This document shows, one piece after another, positions 54,646 to 62,668 of a stretch of DNA of 64,000 nt. This DNA is from CAVVAL01 sp963742725 (lineage in GTDB: Bacteria > Actinomycetota > Actinomycetes > Mycobacteriales > Cryptosporangiaceae). The notes below the pieces were generated by a model, which searched no databases, was not told the DNA's origin, and worked only from the letters and a program-made list of their open reading frames with translations. Position 1 is the stretch's first letter. Each line of letters begins with the position of its first letter. Location: NCBI GenBank assembly GCA_963742725.1, contig CAVUMX010000001.1:2232001-2296000 (forward strand). Direction: 5' to 3'. The translations under genes and the position numbers were made by a program.

Positions 54646-55452
54646 ATGTTCGTGCCGAGCCTGATCGCCAGCGATCTGGACGGCACGTTGCTCCGGTCCG
54701 ACCACACGGTAGGCGCACGGAGTCTCGCGATGCTGGACCGGCTCCGGCTGGACGGCATCCCGTTTGTCATGGTCACGGGCCGTCCCCGGCGCTGGCTGCG
54801 GCCGGTACTGGAGCAGACCGGTCCGTGCGGCCCGGTGGTCTGCGCGAACGGGGCGCTCGTCGTGGATCCAGTCACGTTACGTGCGCTCGCCGAGTGGCCG
54901 ATCGCGCCGGATGTGCTGGCGATCGTCACGGCGCGGGTCCGTGATGCGGTCCCGGACGTGGCGTTCGCGGTGGAACGCGGTCCCCGGATGCTGCACGAGC
55001 CGCACTACCCGATCCGGTGGGACCTTGGGATGGTCGAGGAGGAGTCCGCCGAGCTGGCGGAGATCGTCGCCGAGCCGGCCACCAAGCTGCTGATCCGGAT
55101 CCTCGACGGCGACCCGGTCGCCCGGTACGAGCAGGTGAAGGCGGTCGTCGGCGACGATGTCACGGCCACCAACTCGGGCTTCACCGGGCTCGTCGAGTGC
55201 TCGGCGGCCGGCGTGACGAAGGTGACCGGACTGACCTGGGCGGCGGAACACCACGGCGCCGACACAGGCCGGATCCTGGCGTTCGGCGACATGCCGAACG
55301 ACGCGGCGATGCTGCGCTGGGCCGGCCTGGGTGTGGTCGTCGCGGACGCCCATCCGGACGCGTTCGCCGCCGCTGATGCGGTCACGCTCGGTAACGACGC
55401 CGACGGTGTCGCCGCCTTCGTCGAGAAACTCCTCGCCGGCCCCGCCGCCTAA
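54646..55452 (+). CDS. Cof-type HAD hydrolase
   Basis: ATG 54646 gives 268 residues. Motifs are LIASDLDGTLLRSD, FVMVTGR, SAAGVTKVTGL with the conserved Lys, and ILAFGDMPNDAAML. Unlike the first two it has its own upstream region of 459 bp, including two GTCGACAAA sites 21 bp apart, so it is probably separately regulated. The group makes three Cof-type phosphatases in a row, suggesting metabolite repair or housekeeping roles. Confidence 0.93.
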   Translation: MFVPSLIASDLDGTLLRSDHTVGARSLAMLDRLRLDGIPFVMVTGRPRRWLRPVLEQTGPCGPVVCANGALVVDPVTLRALAEWPIAPDVLAIVTARVRDAVPDVAFAVERGPRMLHEPHYPIRWDLGMVEEESAELAEIVAEPATKLLIRILDGDPVARYEQVKAVVGDDVTATNSGFTGLVECSAAGVTKVTGLTWAAEHHGADTGRILAFGDMPNDAAMLRWAGLGVVVADAHPDAFAAADAVTLGNDADGVAAFVEKLLAGPAA

Positions 55453-55561
55453 CCCCGCCACCCCGGCCCGCCCGGCGACCCCCGCCGACCGCGACCCCGA
55501 CGGCGCCTGGCCCGCAAGTGCGGCCCAGTCAGGGGCGTGAAGGTGGGTTGAGCGACGCCAC

Positions 55562-55587
55562 TAGGCCCATGGGGCCCCGCGGGCCTA
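55562..55587. terminator. Hairpin between convergent genes
   Basis: TAGGCCC (55562-55568) pairs with GGGCCTA (55581-55587), with GGGGCCCC self-complementary in the middle. It overlaps the stop of the minus-strand hypothetical gene at 55585. Confidence 0.65.
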
Positions 55588-56121
55588 TCCGAGCGCCTTG
55601 CGGTTCAGGATCATGAGTTCGTCCAGGCCGGCCGTGAGAGCCGTGAGTGCGTCCTCAGCACGCCGGACCTCCGCGCCGAACTCGCCAGCCGCCGTATCGA
55701 TCGCCGCCCCGAACGCAATCCGGGCCGCGGCGTCGCCGAACCGCTCGACCTCCGGCACGATCGCCCGTAACTGCCCGGCCAGCACGTGCCGTCGCTGCTG
55801 CTGGCGCCGCCGCTGGGTGAGGCGGCGCGGGTTCCGCTTGCGCGTCCGCTCGCTCACGCCCGCAACGCACAGTGACGTGACCACGCCCAGCTGGGCGAGC
55901 GCGTCGGGCCAGAGGGCGTCGAGCCGGGCACGGTGCGGCGAGCCGTCCGGCAGTGTGCCGACCGCCCTGCGGTACCGCAGCAGCGCGCGTTCCACGAGCT
56001 GGTAGCAGTCCCACCAGTCGCCGTTGGGGATGTGCGGGGGGTACGGGAGTCCGGCGTCGTCCCGAATGGCCTGTGCGGACGCCGAACGGCCGAGCGTGCC
56101 GTCCGGCAGTAGCGAGTTCAC
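55585..56121 (-). CDS. Unknown protein, third gene of the operon downstream of bpa
   Basis: GTG 56121, overlapping the previous stop (GTGA), gives 178 residues. It is helical, with a very basic central run (about 91-115, RTRKRNPRRLTQRRRQQQRR) flanked by regions with conserved-looking PHIPNGDWWDCYQLVERALL and AARIAFGAAIDTAAGEFGAE. I do not recognise a family. The basic segment could bind nucleic acid or a membrane surface. It is the last of three unknown genes read from 57102. Confidence 0.65.
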   Translation of the reverse strand: MNSLLPDGTLGRSASAQAIRDDAGLPYPPHIPNGDWWDCYQLVERALLRYRRAVGTLPDGSPHRARLDALWPDALAQLGVVTSLCVAGVSERTRKRNPRRLTQRRRQQQRRHVLAGQLRAIVPEVERFGDAAARIAFGAAIDTAAGEFGAEVRRAEDALTALTAGLDELMILNRKALG

Positions 56122-56615
56122 GGACGGTGCCCGATGGGAGTCCAGGCGTGCTGGCGCGCGACCGCCAGGCCGGTTCCGAGTGCGGTCAGGATCGCGCCGA
56201 TGTCCGTCGCCGCCGGGTTCTCGCACAGCCGGACGGCGACCCGCGCTGCATCGTCGGCGAGCTCCTGCAACGCGTCACGCAGTCCGCGCAGATGATCGAT
56301 CGCCTCCTCGGCGGGCGTGGGGCCCAGGTCGGGCAGTCCGTCGCCGCGCCGGCTGCTTCCCGGGCTGATCGTCTCGCCGAGCGTCGACAGCCGCTCGGCG
56401 ACCGCGAGCAGCGGCGGAAGCTGCTGGCCCAGGTCGTCCAGGCGGTCGCGGATCGTGCCGTCGTCCATCGCGGCGACGACGCGGGAGTAGGCGAGGACCG
56501 CGTCGCAGCATTCGCCGTACGCGGTCCGCCACTCGCCGATGCCCAGCGGCGGCGCCCACGCGTCCGGGACGGGCGGACCGCCACGCCGCCGCCGGAACCA
56601 GTCGAGCAGTCCCAT
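56118..56615 (-). CDS. Unknown protein, second gene of the operon
   Basis: ATG 56615 gives 165 residues. The N-terminus MGLLDWFRRRRGGPP resembles a short amphipathic, membrane-touching helix with a basic patch. The remainder is helical: GEWRTAYGECCDAVLAYSRV and AAEEAIDHLRGLRDALQELA-like heptads. No family is recognised. It starts one base after the upstream stop and overlaps the next start, so all three genes are translated together. Confidence 0.7.
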   Translation of the reverse strand: MGLLDWFRRRRGGPPVPDAWAPPLGIGEWRTAYGECCDAVLAYSRVVAAMDDGTIRDRLDDLGQQLPPLLAVAERLSTLGETISPGSSRRGDGLPDLGPTPAEEAIDHLRGLRDALQELADDAARVAVRLCENPAATDIGAILTALGTGLAVARQHAWTPIGHRP

Positions 56616-56616
56616 C

Positions 56617-57102
56617 TCAGCCCTCGATCCATGCCAGGTCGGACCGGAACGCCGCCTCGTCCGACAGTCCCTCGGCGAGCTGGCCCGCGGCCCTGGCCAG
56701 GACGCCGATCTGGCTGGTGGCCTCGACGAGCCGGGTATCGATCTCGATCGCGGCGCCACGCAGCGGCGGTGGATGGCCCGGATAGGTGCCGTCGGCGTTG
56801 GTCGTGTCGTCGTCCGGATGAAGGGCCTGACCGATTTCGGCGATGCGGGTGTAGCGGATCGCGCGGCGGGTGAGCAGGGCATACACGCGCTCCAGTTCGT
56901 CGCGGAGCGCGCCCGGCGGTGCGGTGTCGATCGCCTGGCGGGTTCGCTCCAGGGCGCCGGTGATCGTCCGGGCCCGGCGAGCCCAATGGCCGGTGCCGAC
57001 GCCGGGCTGGGGCGCGTCGGCGGCAGCGCGCATGCTCACGGGGATCCCGGCCAGTCCGGAATTGTTGGCGACAAGGCGCGCTCGCCACCTGCCGTCGGTC
57101 AT
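56617..57102 (-). CDS. Unknown protein, first gene of the operon
   Basis: ATG 57102, preceded by GGGGAGGG, gives 161 residues. It is all-helical with a repeated-looking core: ITGALERTRQAIDTAPPGAL, RDELERVYALLTRRAI, RLVEATSQIGVLARAAGQLA. No family is recognised. All three operon proteins share a helical build and similar length (161-178), so they may form a complex. A palindromic hairpin lies 18 bp upstream of the ATG. Confidence 0.7.
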   Translation of the reverse strand: MTDGRWRARLVANNSGLAGIPVSMRAAADAPQPGVGTGHWARRARTITGALERTRQAIDTAPPGALRDELERVYALLTRRAIRYTRIAEIGQALHPDDDTTNADGTYPGHPPPLRGAAIEIDTRLVEATSQIGVLARAAGQLAEGLSDEAAFRSDLAWIEG

Positions 57103-57119
57103 GGCCCTCCCCGCGAGGT

Positions 57120-57145
57120 GGCCCCGGCCGTGAACGGCCGGGGCC
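57120..57145. terminator. Long palindromic hairpin between operon and bpa
   Basis: GGCCCCGGCCGT (57120-57131) and ACGGCCGGGGCC (57134-57145) form a perfect 12-bp stem with a 2-nt centre. It follows bpa (minus strand) and precedes the three-gene operon, so it likely terminates bpa. Confidence 0.8.
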
Positions 57146-57156
57146 AAGCACGTTCA

Positions 57157-57210
57157 GAGCGTGCACCGACAGGGCGCTGGCCGGCTGGTCCTCCCTGTCG
57201 GCGCATGCTC
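57157..57210 (-). repeat. Intergenic hairpin element, copy 2
   Basis: CCGACAGGG (57166-57174) pairs perfectly with CCCTGTCGG (57193-57201), and GAGCGTGC (57157-57164) pairs with GCATGCTC (57203-57210), giving a long stem. The loop CGCTGGCCGGCT equals copy 1 at 46591-46647. It adjoins the stop of bpa (57210-57212). Confidence 0.78.
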
Positions 57211-57785
57211 TACAGGTACTGCCCGGTGCCGGTGACCGGCCCGTTGTCCTCTTCGTGCGGAGCGGCATCGCCGAACGGGGCGCCGCCCATCGTGAGCGCG
57301 GGTGTGCGCCGCATCTGCTCCAACTGCATCCGCGTCGTCATCTGCTGGGCGACGAGCGCGGCCTGGATGCCGTGGAACAGCCCTTCGAGCCACCCGACGA
57401 GCTGGGCGTGGGCGGTCCGCAGCTCGCTCTCGCTCGGCGTGCCTTCCTCGCTGAACGGCAGCGACAGGCGTTCCAGTTCGTCGCGCAGTTCAGGGGCGAG
57501 GCCGTCCTCGAGCTCCACGATCGAGCGGTGGTGGATCTCCTTGAGGCGGGCGCGCGCGGCCTCGTCCAGCGGCGCCGCGCGGACCTCTTCGAGCAACTGC
57601 TTGATCATGCTGCCGATCCGCATGACCTTGGCCGGCTGCTCGACGAGGCGGCTGGGATCGCCTTCGCCCTGCGGCTGATCGGGGTCGACCGACACCGTGC
57701 CGACGGGGCGCCCGTCCGGGCCGACAACGACGACGGTCTGCTGGGTGCTCTCGTCGTCCTGCTTCTCTGGTTGTGCTTCGGTCAT
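57210..57785 (-). CDS. bpa: Bacterial proteasome activator
   Basis: ATG 57785 (site GGAGGATGAAGG) gives 191 residues. The DUF2587 core spans about 50-150 (VMRIGSMIKQLLEEVRAAPL, LEGLFHGIQAALVAQQMTTR), matching the four-helix bundle that forms a dodecameric ring. The C-terminus GQYL is the proteasome-docking HbYX-type motif. Bpa (PafE) opens the 20S core without ATP to degrade unfolded proteins such as HspR. It places this organism among proteasome-bearing actinobacteria. An unknown three-gene operon follows downstream past two hairpins. Confidence 0.95.
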   Translation of the reverse strand: MTEAQPEKQDDESTQQTVVVVGPDGRPVGTVSVDPDQPQGEGDPSRLVEQPAKVMRIGSMIKQLLEEVRAAPLDEAARARLKEIHHRSIVELEDGLAPELRDELERLSLPFSEEGTPSESELRTAHAQLVGWLEGLFHGIQAALVAQQMTTRMQLEQMRRTPALTMGGAPFGDAAPHEEDNGPVTGTGQYL

Positions 57786-57839
57786 GCCTTCATCCTCCCC
57801 CAAAATGTGTTGCCGCACCGAGCGTGGAGGGTCACAGTC

Positions 57840-58775
57840 ATGGCTGTGATCGGGCAGCGGCAGTACACGATCCGCGCCGCCACGCTGGCGGACGCGCAGC
57901 TTATCTGTGACCTCGTCAACGCGGTCGACTGCGTTGAACTCGGTTTCGCTGAGTACAGCATGGCCGAGGTTGTCGAGGACCTTCGCGGCACGGGTGACCT
58001 CGCTCGCGACAGCTGGCTCGCGTTCGACGGCGACCGGCTGGTCTGCTACGGCGCGCTGTGGGACGACTACGGTAACGAGCGGATCGACGTCGACCAGTAC
58101 GTGCTCCCGGACGCGCACGACGCGGGTGAGCACATCGTCGACCTCATGACCGCGCGGGCCGTTGAGCTGGCCGCCGCGAACGGTGGCACCGAGGCCGTCG
58201 TCCATCTGCACCTTCCGCCCGGGTCGGCGATGGCCGGAACCGCGCTGCCGTCCCGTGGCTGGACGGTGGTTCGCCATCACCACGTGCTCAAGGGCCGGGT
58301 CTCAACCGCCGACGCACCCGAGGCGCCGCCCGGCGTCACGTTGCGCACGGCCGAGTCCGAGGCCGACCAGCGCGTCGTGCACCAGCTTCTCCAGGAGTCG
58401 TTCGCCGAGCACTTCGACCACCAGCCGCAGCCGTACGACCTGTGGCGCCGTAACGTCAGCGCCGACGACATCGACTGGTCGCTGGTGTGGATCGCCAGCC
58501 TGGCCGGCGCCGACGTCGGCGTGCTGCTCGGGCGGAACAACAAGCCGGACTACGGCTGGGTTCGCAGCCTGGGCGTGCTGAAGCAGGCGCGCGGCCGGGG
58601 GATCGCCCGGTTCCTCCTGCGGACGGCGTTCGCCGAGTTCGCGCGCCGTGGCCGCGACGCCGTCGGGCTCGGCGTGGACACCCAGAACGCCACCGGCGCT
58701 CTCCAGCTCTACCTCGGCCTGGGCATGACCGTGCACTTCACGGCCGACAACTGGGAGTTCCGCACCGCGGTCTAG
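57840..58775 (+). CDS. Two-domain GNAT acetyltransferase (MshD-like)
   Basis: ATG 57840 gives 311 residues with two GNAT domains. The first (about 8-150) is degenerate. The second (about 165-305) retains the acetyl-CoA loop GVLKQARGRGIARFLLRTAF and VDTQNATGALQLYLGLGM. The layout matches mycothiol synthase-like enzymes, but residues diagnostic for MshD are not verified, so the substrate remains open. It diverges from bpa by 54 bp and converges with the quinone-oxidoreductase gene, the stops only 2 bp apart. Confidence 0.85.
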   Translation: MAVIGQRQYTIRAATLADAQLICDLVNAVDCVELGFAEYSMAEVVEDLRGTGDLARDSWLAFDGDRLVCYGALWDDYGNERIDVDQYVLPDAHDAGEHIVDLMTARAVELAAANGGTEAVVHLHLPPGSAMAGTALPSRGWTVVRHHHVLKGRVSTADAPEAPPGVTLRTAESEADQRVVHQLLQESFAEHFDHQPQPYDLWRRNVSADDIDWSLVWIASLAGADVGVLLGRNNKPDYGWVRSLGVLKQARGRGIARFLLRTAFAEFARRGRDAVGLGVDTQNATGALQLYLGLGMTVHFTADNWEFRTAV

Positions 58776-58777
58776 CG

Positions 58778-59752
58778 CTAGCGGACGAGCAGCACCTTGC
58801 CGACGTGCTCGGCGTTGGCGATGATCCGGTGCGCCTCGGCGGCGTCCTGGAGGGCCAGTACGCGGTCGATCACCGGCTGGATGCGCCCGGCGGCGATGAG
58901 CGGCCAGACGTGGTCGCGCACCTCCGCGACGATCTGGCCCTTCTCGACCACCGGACGGCCGCGCAGCGACGTCGCCGCCACCGAGCCGCGCTTCGTCAGC
59001 AGCTGCCCGAGGTCGAGTTCGGCCTTACGTCCGCCCTGGAGGCCGATGACGATGAGCCGGCCGCCGGCCGCGAGCACGTCGACGTTGCGGGCCAGGTACT
59101 TCGCGCCCATGTTGTCGAGCACGATGTCGGCGCCGTGGCCGCCGGTCTCCTCCTTGAGGACCTTCACGAAGTCCTCGGTCTTGTAGTCGATGGCCCGTTC
59201 CGCGCCGTACGCCTTGCAGCGGTCGTGCTTGGACTCGCTGGCCGTGCAGAACACCCGGGCGCCGTACGCCGATCCGAGCTGCAAGGCCATCGTCCCGACG
59301 CCGCTCGCGCCGCCGTGGACCAGCAGCACCTCACCCGGGTTGAACCTGGCGGTCGTGAACACGTTCGACCACACCGTGCACGCGACCTCGGGCAGCGCCG
59401 CCGCCTCGACCAGCGACACGCCTGAGGGGATCGGCATGACCTGGACCGCCGGCACGGCGACCCGCTCGGCGTACCCGCCGCCGGACAGCAGTGCGCACAC
59501 CTCGTCGCCGACCGCCCAGTCCGTCACGCCGCGGCCGATCTCGACGATCGTTCCGGAGCACTCCAGCCCCAGGTATTCGGGCGCCCCGGCGGGCGGCGGG
59601 TACTTGCCCTGGCGCTGCATGAGGTCGGCCCGGTTGACCGCCGTGGCCGCGACCTCGATGAGCACTTCACCCGAGTCTGGTACGGGATCGGGTACTTCCG
59701 ACCAGCTCAGGACTTCGGGGCCACCCGGCTTCGACATCGTGATCGCGTGCAT
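58778..59752 (-). CDS. NAD(P)H quinone oxidoreductase (zeta-crystallin type)
   Basis: The 324-residue MDR-family protein has the N-terminal GroES-like domain (NRADLMQRQGKYPPPAGAPE, EYLGLECSG) and the Rossmann domain HGGASGVGTMALQLGSAYGA for NADPH. No zinc-binding cysteines are present, as expected of the quinone-oxidoreductase branch. It reduces quinones or other electrophilic carbonyls using NADPH. Single gene; the start ATG 59752 is the only sensible choice. Confidence 0.92.
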   Translation of the reverse strand: MHAITMSKPGGPEVLSWSEVPDPVPDSGEVLIEVAATAVNRADLMQRQGKYPPPAGAPEYLGLECSGTIVEIGRGVTDWAVGDEVCALLSGGGYAERVAVPAVQVMPIPSGVSLVEAAALPEVACTVWSNVFTTARFNPGEVLLVHGGASGVGTMALQLGSAYGARVFCTASESKHDRCKAYGAERAIDYKTEDFVKVLKEETGGHGADIVLDNMGAKYLARNVDVLAAGGRLIVIGLQGGRKAELDLGQLLTKRGSVAATSLRGRPVVEKGQIVAEVRDHVWPLIAAGRIQPVIDRVLALQDAAEAHRIIANAEHVGKVLLVR

Positions 59753-60012
59753 ACCGCCAGCCTAGGACGAGTCGTGCCCCGGCTCACCGCGAGTCCGGAA
59801 TCGTCGGGAGACGAGCGTCACGGCACGCTCGGGTCGGCACCAGTACGTGTGTACCTGTACCCTGGGGGCAAGTAAGTCGTCGTACGCCGCGCCTCGCTCC
59901 CATTTACTGGTTGTGGGTCCTCTTGACCCCGCGAGCCGCTTCTGTCCGGCGTACCCCGTCCATCCGCACCACTGTGACCGTGACGCGCGCTCGCGTCCGG
60001 AAGGTTTTCTCT

Positions 60013-61440
60013 GTGCTCACCGCAACAGCGTTAGACCCTGCCCCGTCGTTCTCCGCGCTCGGGCTTCCCGACGCGCTGGTGACGGCGCTTTCCCGGCGGG
60101 GCATGGTCGCGCCGTTCCCGATCCAGGCGGCCACGATGCCGGACGCCCTGGCGGGCCGTGACGTACTCGGCCGCGGCGCCACCGGATCGGGCAAGACGCT
60201 CGCGTTCGGCCTGCCGATCCTGGCTCGCCTCGCCGGTCGCCAGGGGCGGCCGCTGCACCCGATCGCGATGATCCTCGTCCCCACCCGTGAACTGGCCATG
60301 CAGGTCCACGACGCGCTGGAGCCGCTGGGCCGTCCGCTCGGCGTCCGCCTGCGCCTGGTCGTCGGCGGCATGTCCTTCCCCAAGCAGACGGACGCGCTGC
60401 GGCGCGGCGTCGAGATCGTCGTGGCCACGCCCGGCCGCCTGACCGACCACGTCAAGCAGGGCACCTGTGACCTGTCCGATGTGGAGATCGCGGTGCTCGA
60501 CGAGGCCGACCACATGGCCGACATGGGCTTCCTGCCTCAGGTCTCGTGGCTGCTCGACCGGGTCCAGCCCGGCGGCCAGCGGCTGCTGTTCTCGGCGACC
60601 CTCGACCGGGACGTCGACAAGCTCGTCCGCAAGTACCTGAAGAACGCGGTGACCCACTCGCTCGCGCCGTCGACCGCTGCCGTGTCCACGATGGACCACC
60701 ACCTGCTCCAGGTGAGCCACGAGCAGAAGTTCGACGTCACCGCCGAGATCGCCGGGCGCGACGGCCGCACGATCATGTTCGTCCGGACGAAGCACGGCGC
60801 GGACCGCCTGGTCAAGCAGCTCAGCCGGGTCGGCGTCCACGCCGGTGCCCTGCACGGCGGCAAGACCCAGGGCGCCCGGACCCGTACCCTCGCCCAGTTC
60901 CGTGAGGGTCAGGTGCCGGTGCTCGTCGCCACGGACGTCGCTGCGCGCGGCGTCCACGTCGACGACATCAGCCTGGTCGTCCATGTCGACCCGCCGGCCG
61001 ATCCGAAGTCGTACCTGCACCGCGCCGGCCGTACGGCTCGTGCCGGCGAGTCCGGCACGGTCGTCACGCTCGTCGCGCCGCACCAGACCCGCGAGGTCGA
61101 CCTGCTGGCCAAGCAGGCCGGCATCACGCCCGCCCGGCGCCGTGTCTCCCCCGGGGACGCCGGCCTGGCCGAGCTGACCGGTGCGCGGACCCCGTCCGGT
61201 GTGCCGGTCGTCCTGCCCGAGCCGTCCCAGCCGCGTGGCGGCGGTCGTCCGCGCAACGGGCGTCCGAGTGGCGAGCGTTCCGGCGGTCCGTCGCGTCGGA
61301 CGGGCGAAGGCCAGTCGCGTCGCGGGCACGTCCACTCCGAAGGTGGCCAGCCGCGCTCCGGTGGCCACGGCGGCAACGGTCGTACGGCGGCTGGCTTCAG
61401 CGCCACGACCGGCCGCTCGCGTCGCAGCACTTCCCGCTAG
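60013..61440 (+). CDS. DEAD-box RNA helicase
   Basis: GTG 60013, with GGAAGG upstream, gives 475 residues. Motifs in order: the Q-motif FPIQAATMPDAL, I ATGSGKT, Ia VPTREL, II DEAD in LDEADHMADMGF, III SAT, V VATDVAARGVHV and VI HRAGRTARAG. The C-terminal 85 residues are Gly/Arg/Ser-rich (RGG-like), typical of an RNA-binding tail. It unwinds short RNA duplexes, likely in ribosome assembly or cold adaptation. Its 260-bp upstream region holds the promoter and a leader. A 14-bp hairpin terminates it. Confidence 0.94.
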   Translation: MLTATALDPAPSFSALGLPDALVTALSRRGMVAPFPIQAATMPDALAGRDVLGRGATGSGKTLAFGLPILARLAGRQGRPLHPIAMILVPTRELAMQVHDALEPLGRPLGVRLRLVVGGMSFPKQTDALRRGVEIVVATPGRLTDHVKQGTCDLSDVEIAVLDEADHMADMGFLPQVSWLLDRVQPGGQRLLFSATLDRDVDKLVRKYLKNAVTHSLAPSTAAVSTMDHHLLQVSHEQKFDVTAEIAGRDGRTIMFVRTKHGADRLVKQLSRVGVHAGALHGGKTQGARTRTLAQFREGQVPVLVATDVAARGVHVDDISLVVHVDPPADPKSYLHRAGRTARAGESGTVVTLVAPHQTREVDLLAKQAGITPARRRVSPGDAGLAELTGARTPSGVPVVLPEPSQPRGGGRPRNGRPSGERSGGPSRRTGEGQSRRGHVHSEGGQPRSGGHGGNGRTAAGFSATTGRSRRSTSR

Positions 61441-61457
61441 TCCTACACCGCGTGTAA

Positions 61458-61489
61458 ATGCGCCGCGCCGAGTTGTCGGCGCGGCGCAT
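61458..61489. terminator. Bidirectional hairpin terminator
   Basis: ATGCGCCGCGCCGA (61458-61471), loop GTTG and TCGGCGCGGCGCAT (61476-61489) form a perfect 14-bp stem between the helicase gene and the convergent 61504-62133 gene. Confidence 0.9.
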
Positions 61490-61503
61490 CACTCTGCGAA
61501 AAC

Positions 61504-62133
61504 TCAGCTCGTCAGCGAGCGGAGCTTGGCGCCGCTCTCCGTGAGCTGGGTGCCGACGCCGGCCAGTTCCCTGCCGGCCCCCGACATCACCTGGCTCAGC
61601 TCGCGCATGTTCCCCGCGAGGGCTTCCAGCTGGGACGACACGCCCGTGAGAGCGGTCGAGCCGGCGGTGATCCGCTCGGCCGGGCCGGCGAACACGGGCT
61701 TCACGTTGATGTCGATCCCGGAGATGACCTTGAGCCCGACGACCTCGGTGTACTTCGTGTCGATGTCGGGGATGCCGATGTCGGTGAGTTCGGCCGCGAC
61801 CTTGCCGAGCAGGGTGGCCGCGTCGGCGAGCTGTTCCCGGCACGCGTCGAGCGCCGAGGCGCCCTGTCCGAGCAGCGCCGTGGCGCCGCCCTTGGCGTCC
61901 TCGCCGACCAGCACGTTCGCGGCGCGCAACGCGCCCTGACCGGCGTTCTCCACGCCGCCGCCGACGCTCTCCAGGAGGGCGGGCAGCGCGCCGAGCAGCT
62001 TGAGCAGCGTGTCCTTGTTGTCGCCGAGGACGTTCAGCAGGTCGCCGAGGCGGTCCCGGTTGTCCCAGACGAGGTCGACGACGTCCTTCGTCTTCTCCAG
62101 GTCCATGCCGCTGACGAGTTTCCCCAGGTCCAT
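61504..62133 (-). CDS. Unknown helical protein, apolipophorin-like low-complexity
   Basis: ATG 62133 (site GGGGGTA) gives 209 residues. It is long helical: MDLEKTKDVVDLVWDNRDRL then LGDLLNVLGDNKDTLLKLLG with leucine-rich spacing, then a middle beta-like stretch (DIGIPDIDTKYTEVVGLKVI). The C-terminal part has ALAGNMRELSQVMSGAGREL. There is no signal peptide and no recognised domain. It diverges from a small secreted protein at 62319 across a region with palindromic repeats and could be co-regulated with it. Confidence 0.7.
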   Translation of the reverse strand: MDLGKLVSGMDLEKTKDVVDLVWDNRDRLGDLLNVLGDNKDTLLKLLGALPALLESVGGGVENAGQGALRAANVLVGEDAKGGATALLGQGASALDACREQLADAATLLGKVAAELTDIGIPDIDTKYTEVVGLKVISGIDINVKPVFAGPAERITAGSTALTGVSSQLEALAGNMRELSQVMSGAGRELAGVGTQLTESGAKLRSLTS

Positions 62134-62227
62134 CGCGTACCCCCAGTCGCCGGCCCGGGCCAGAATCCCGGAGCAAGCGGAGCGTAGATCCCGCCGCTCG
62201 GCGGAACCAGCCCGTCCACCTTTCAAG

Positions 62228-62250
62228 ACTGGTCTAGACCGGTCTAGTCC
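62228..62250. promoter_or_regulatory. Palindromic operator candidate between divergent genes
   Basis: CTAGACCGGTCTAG (62234-62247) is a perfect 14-bp palindrome. GGTCTAG occurs at 62231 and 62241, 10 bp apart, so the same site is repeated once per helical turn. It lies between the unknown helical protein gene (minus) and the secreted peptide gene (plus). Confidence 0.6.
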
Positions 62251-62318
62251 GGTATCGCCATAGTGGACATTGCGGTCGCCGCGGTGCGTCGGCGACCGAA
62301 CCGACGAAGGGAAAAGCG

Positions 62319-62621
62319 TTGCGGACAAAGACCTTCCTGGCCATCACGGCGGCCCTGGCCGGCTCGCTCGCGATGGCGGCGCCGGCGCAGGCCGCGCAGG
62401 CGCCATGCGGTCTCGGCAGTGACGGTCCGCGGGCCAGCGTCACCTGCTGGGGCGGCACGAGCCTGACCTGGCGACTCGTGGCCGACTGCGTGGACCACAG
62501 CAACATCCGCTGGCCGCGCGTCGTCTACACGACCTACGGCCAATACCACCGCGGCAGCGGATCGGACACCCTCTACTGCACCAGCGGCCTGCGCGCGCAC
62601 GGCCGTCTCGAACTGCGCTGA
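62319..62621 (+). CDS. Small secreted protein
   Basis: TTG 62319, with GAAGGGAA at the expected distance, gives 100 residues. The signal peptide (about 1-26) ends in AQAAQA. The mature part of 74 residues has four cysteines (APCGLG, VTCWGG, ADCVDH, LYCTSG), enough for two disulfides, and is rich in aromatic residues. No family is recognised. It diverges from the unknown protein at 61504 and is followed by a perfect hairpin. Confidence 0.75.
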   Translation: MRTKTFLAITAALAGSLAMAAPAQAAQAPCGLGSDGPRASVTCWGGTSLTWRLVADCVDHSNIRWPRVVYTTYGQYHRGSGSDTLYCTSGLRAHGRLELR

Positions 62622-62628
62622 ACACACT

Positions 62629-62664
62629 CGTGGGGCACCCCCGCCGCGACGGGGGTGCCCCACG
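62629..62664. terminator. Bidirectional hairpin terminator
   Basis: CGTGGGGCACCCCC (62629-62642) pairs exactly with GGGGGTGCCCCACG (62651-62664), between convergent genes. Confidence 0.9.
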
Positions 62665-62668
62665 GGGC

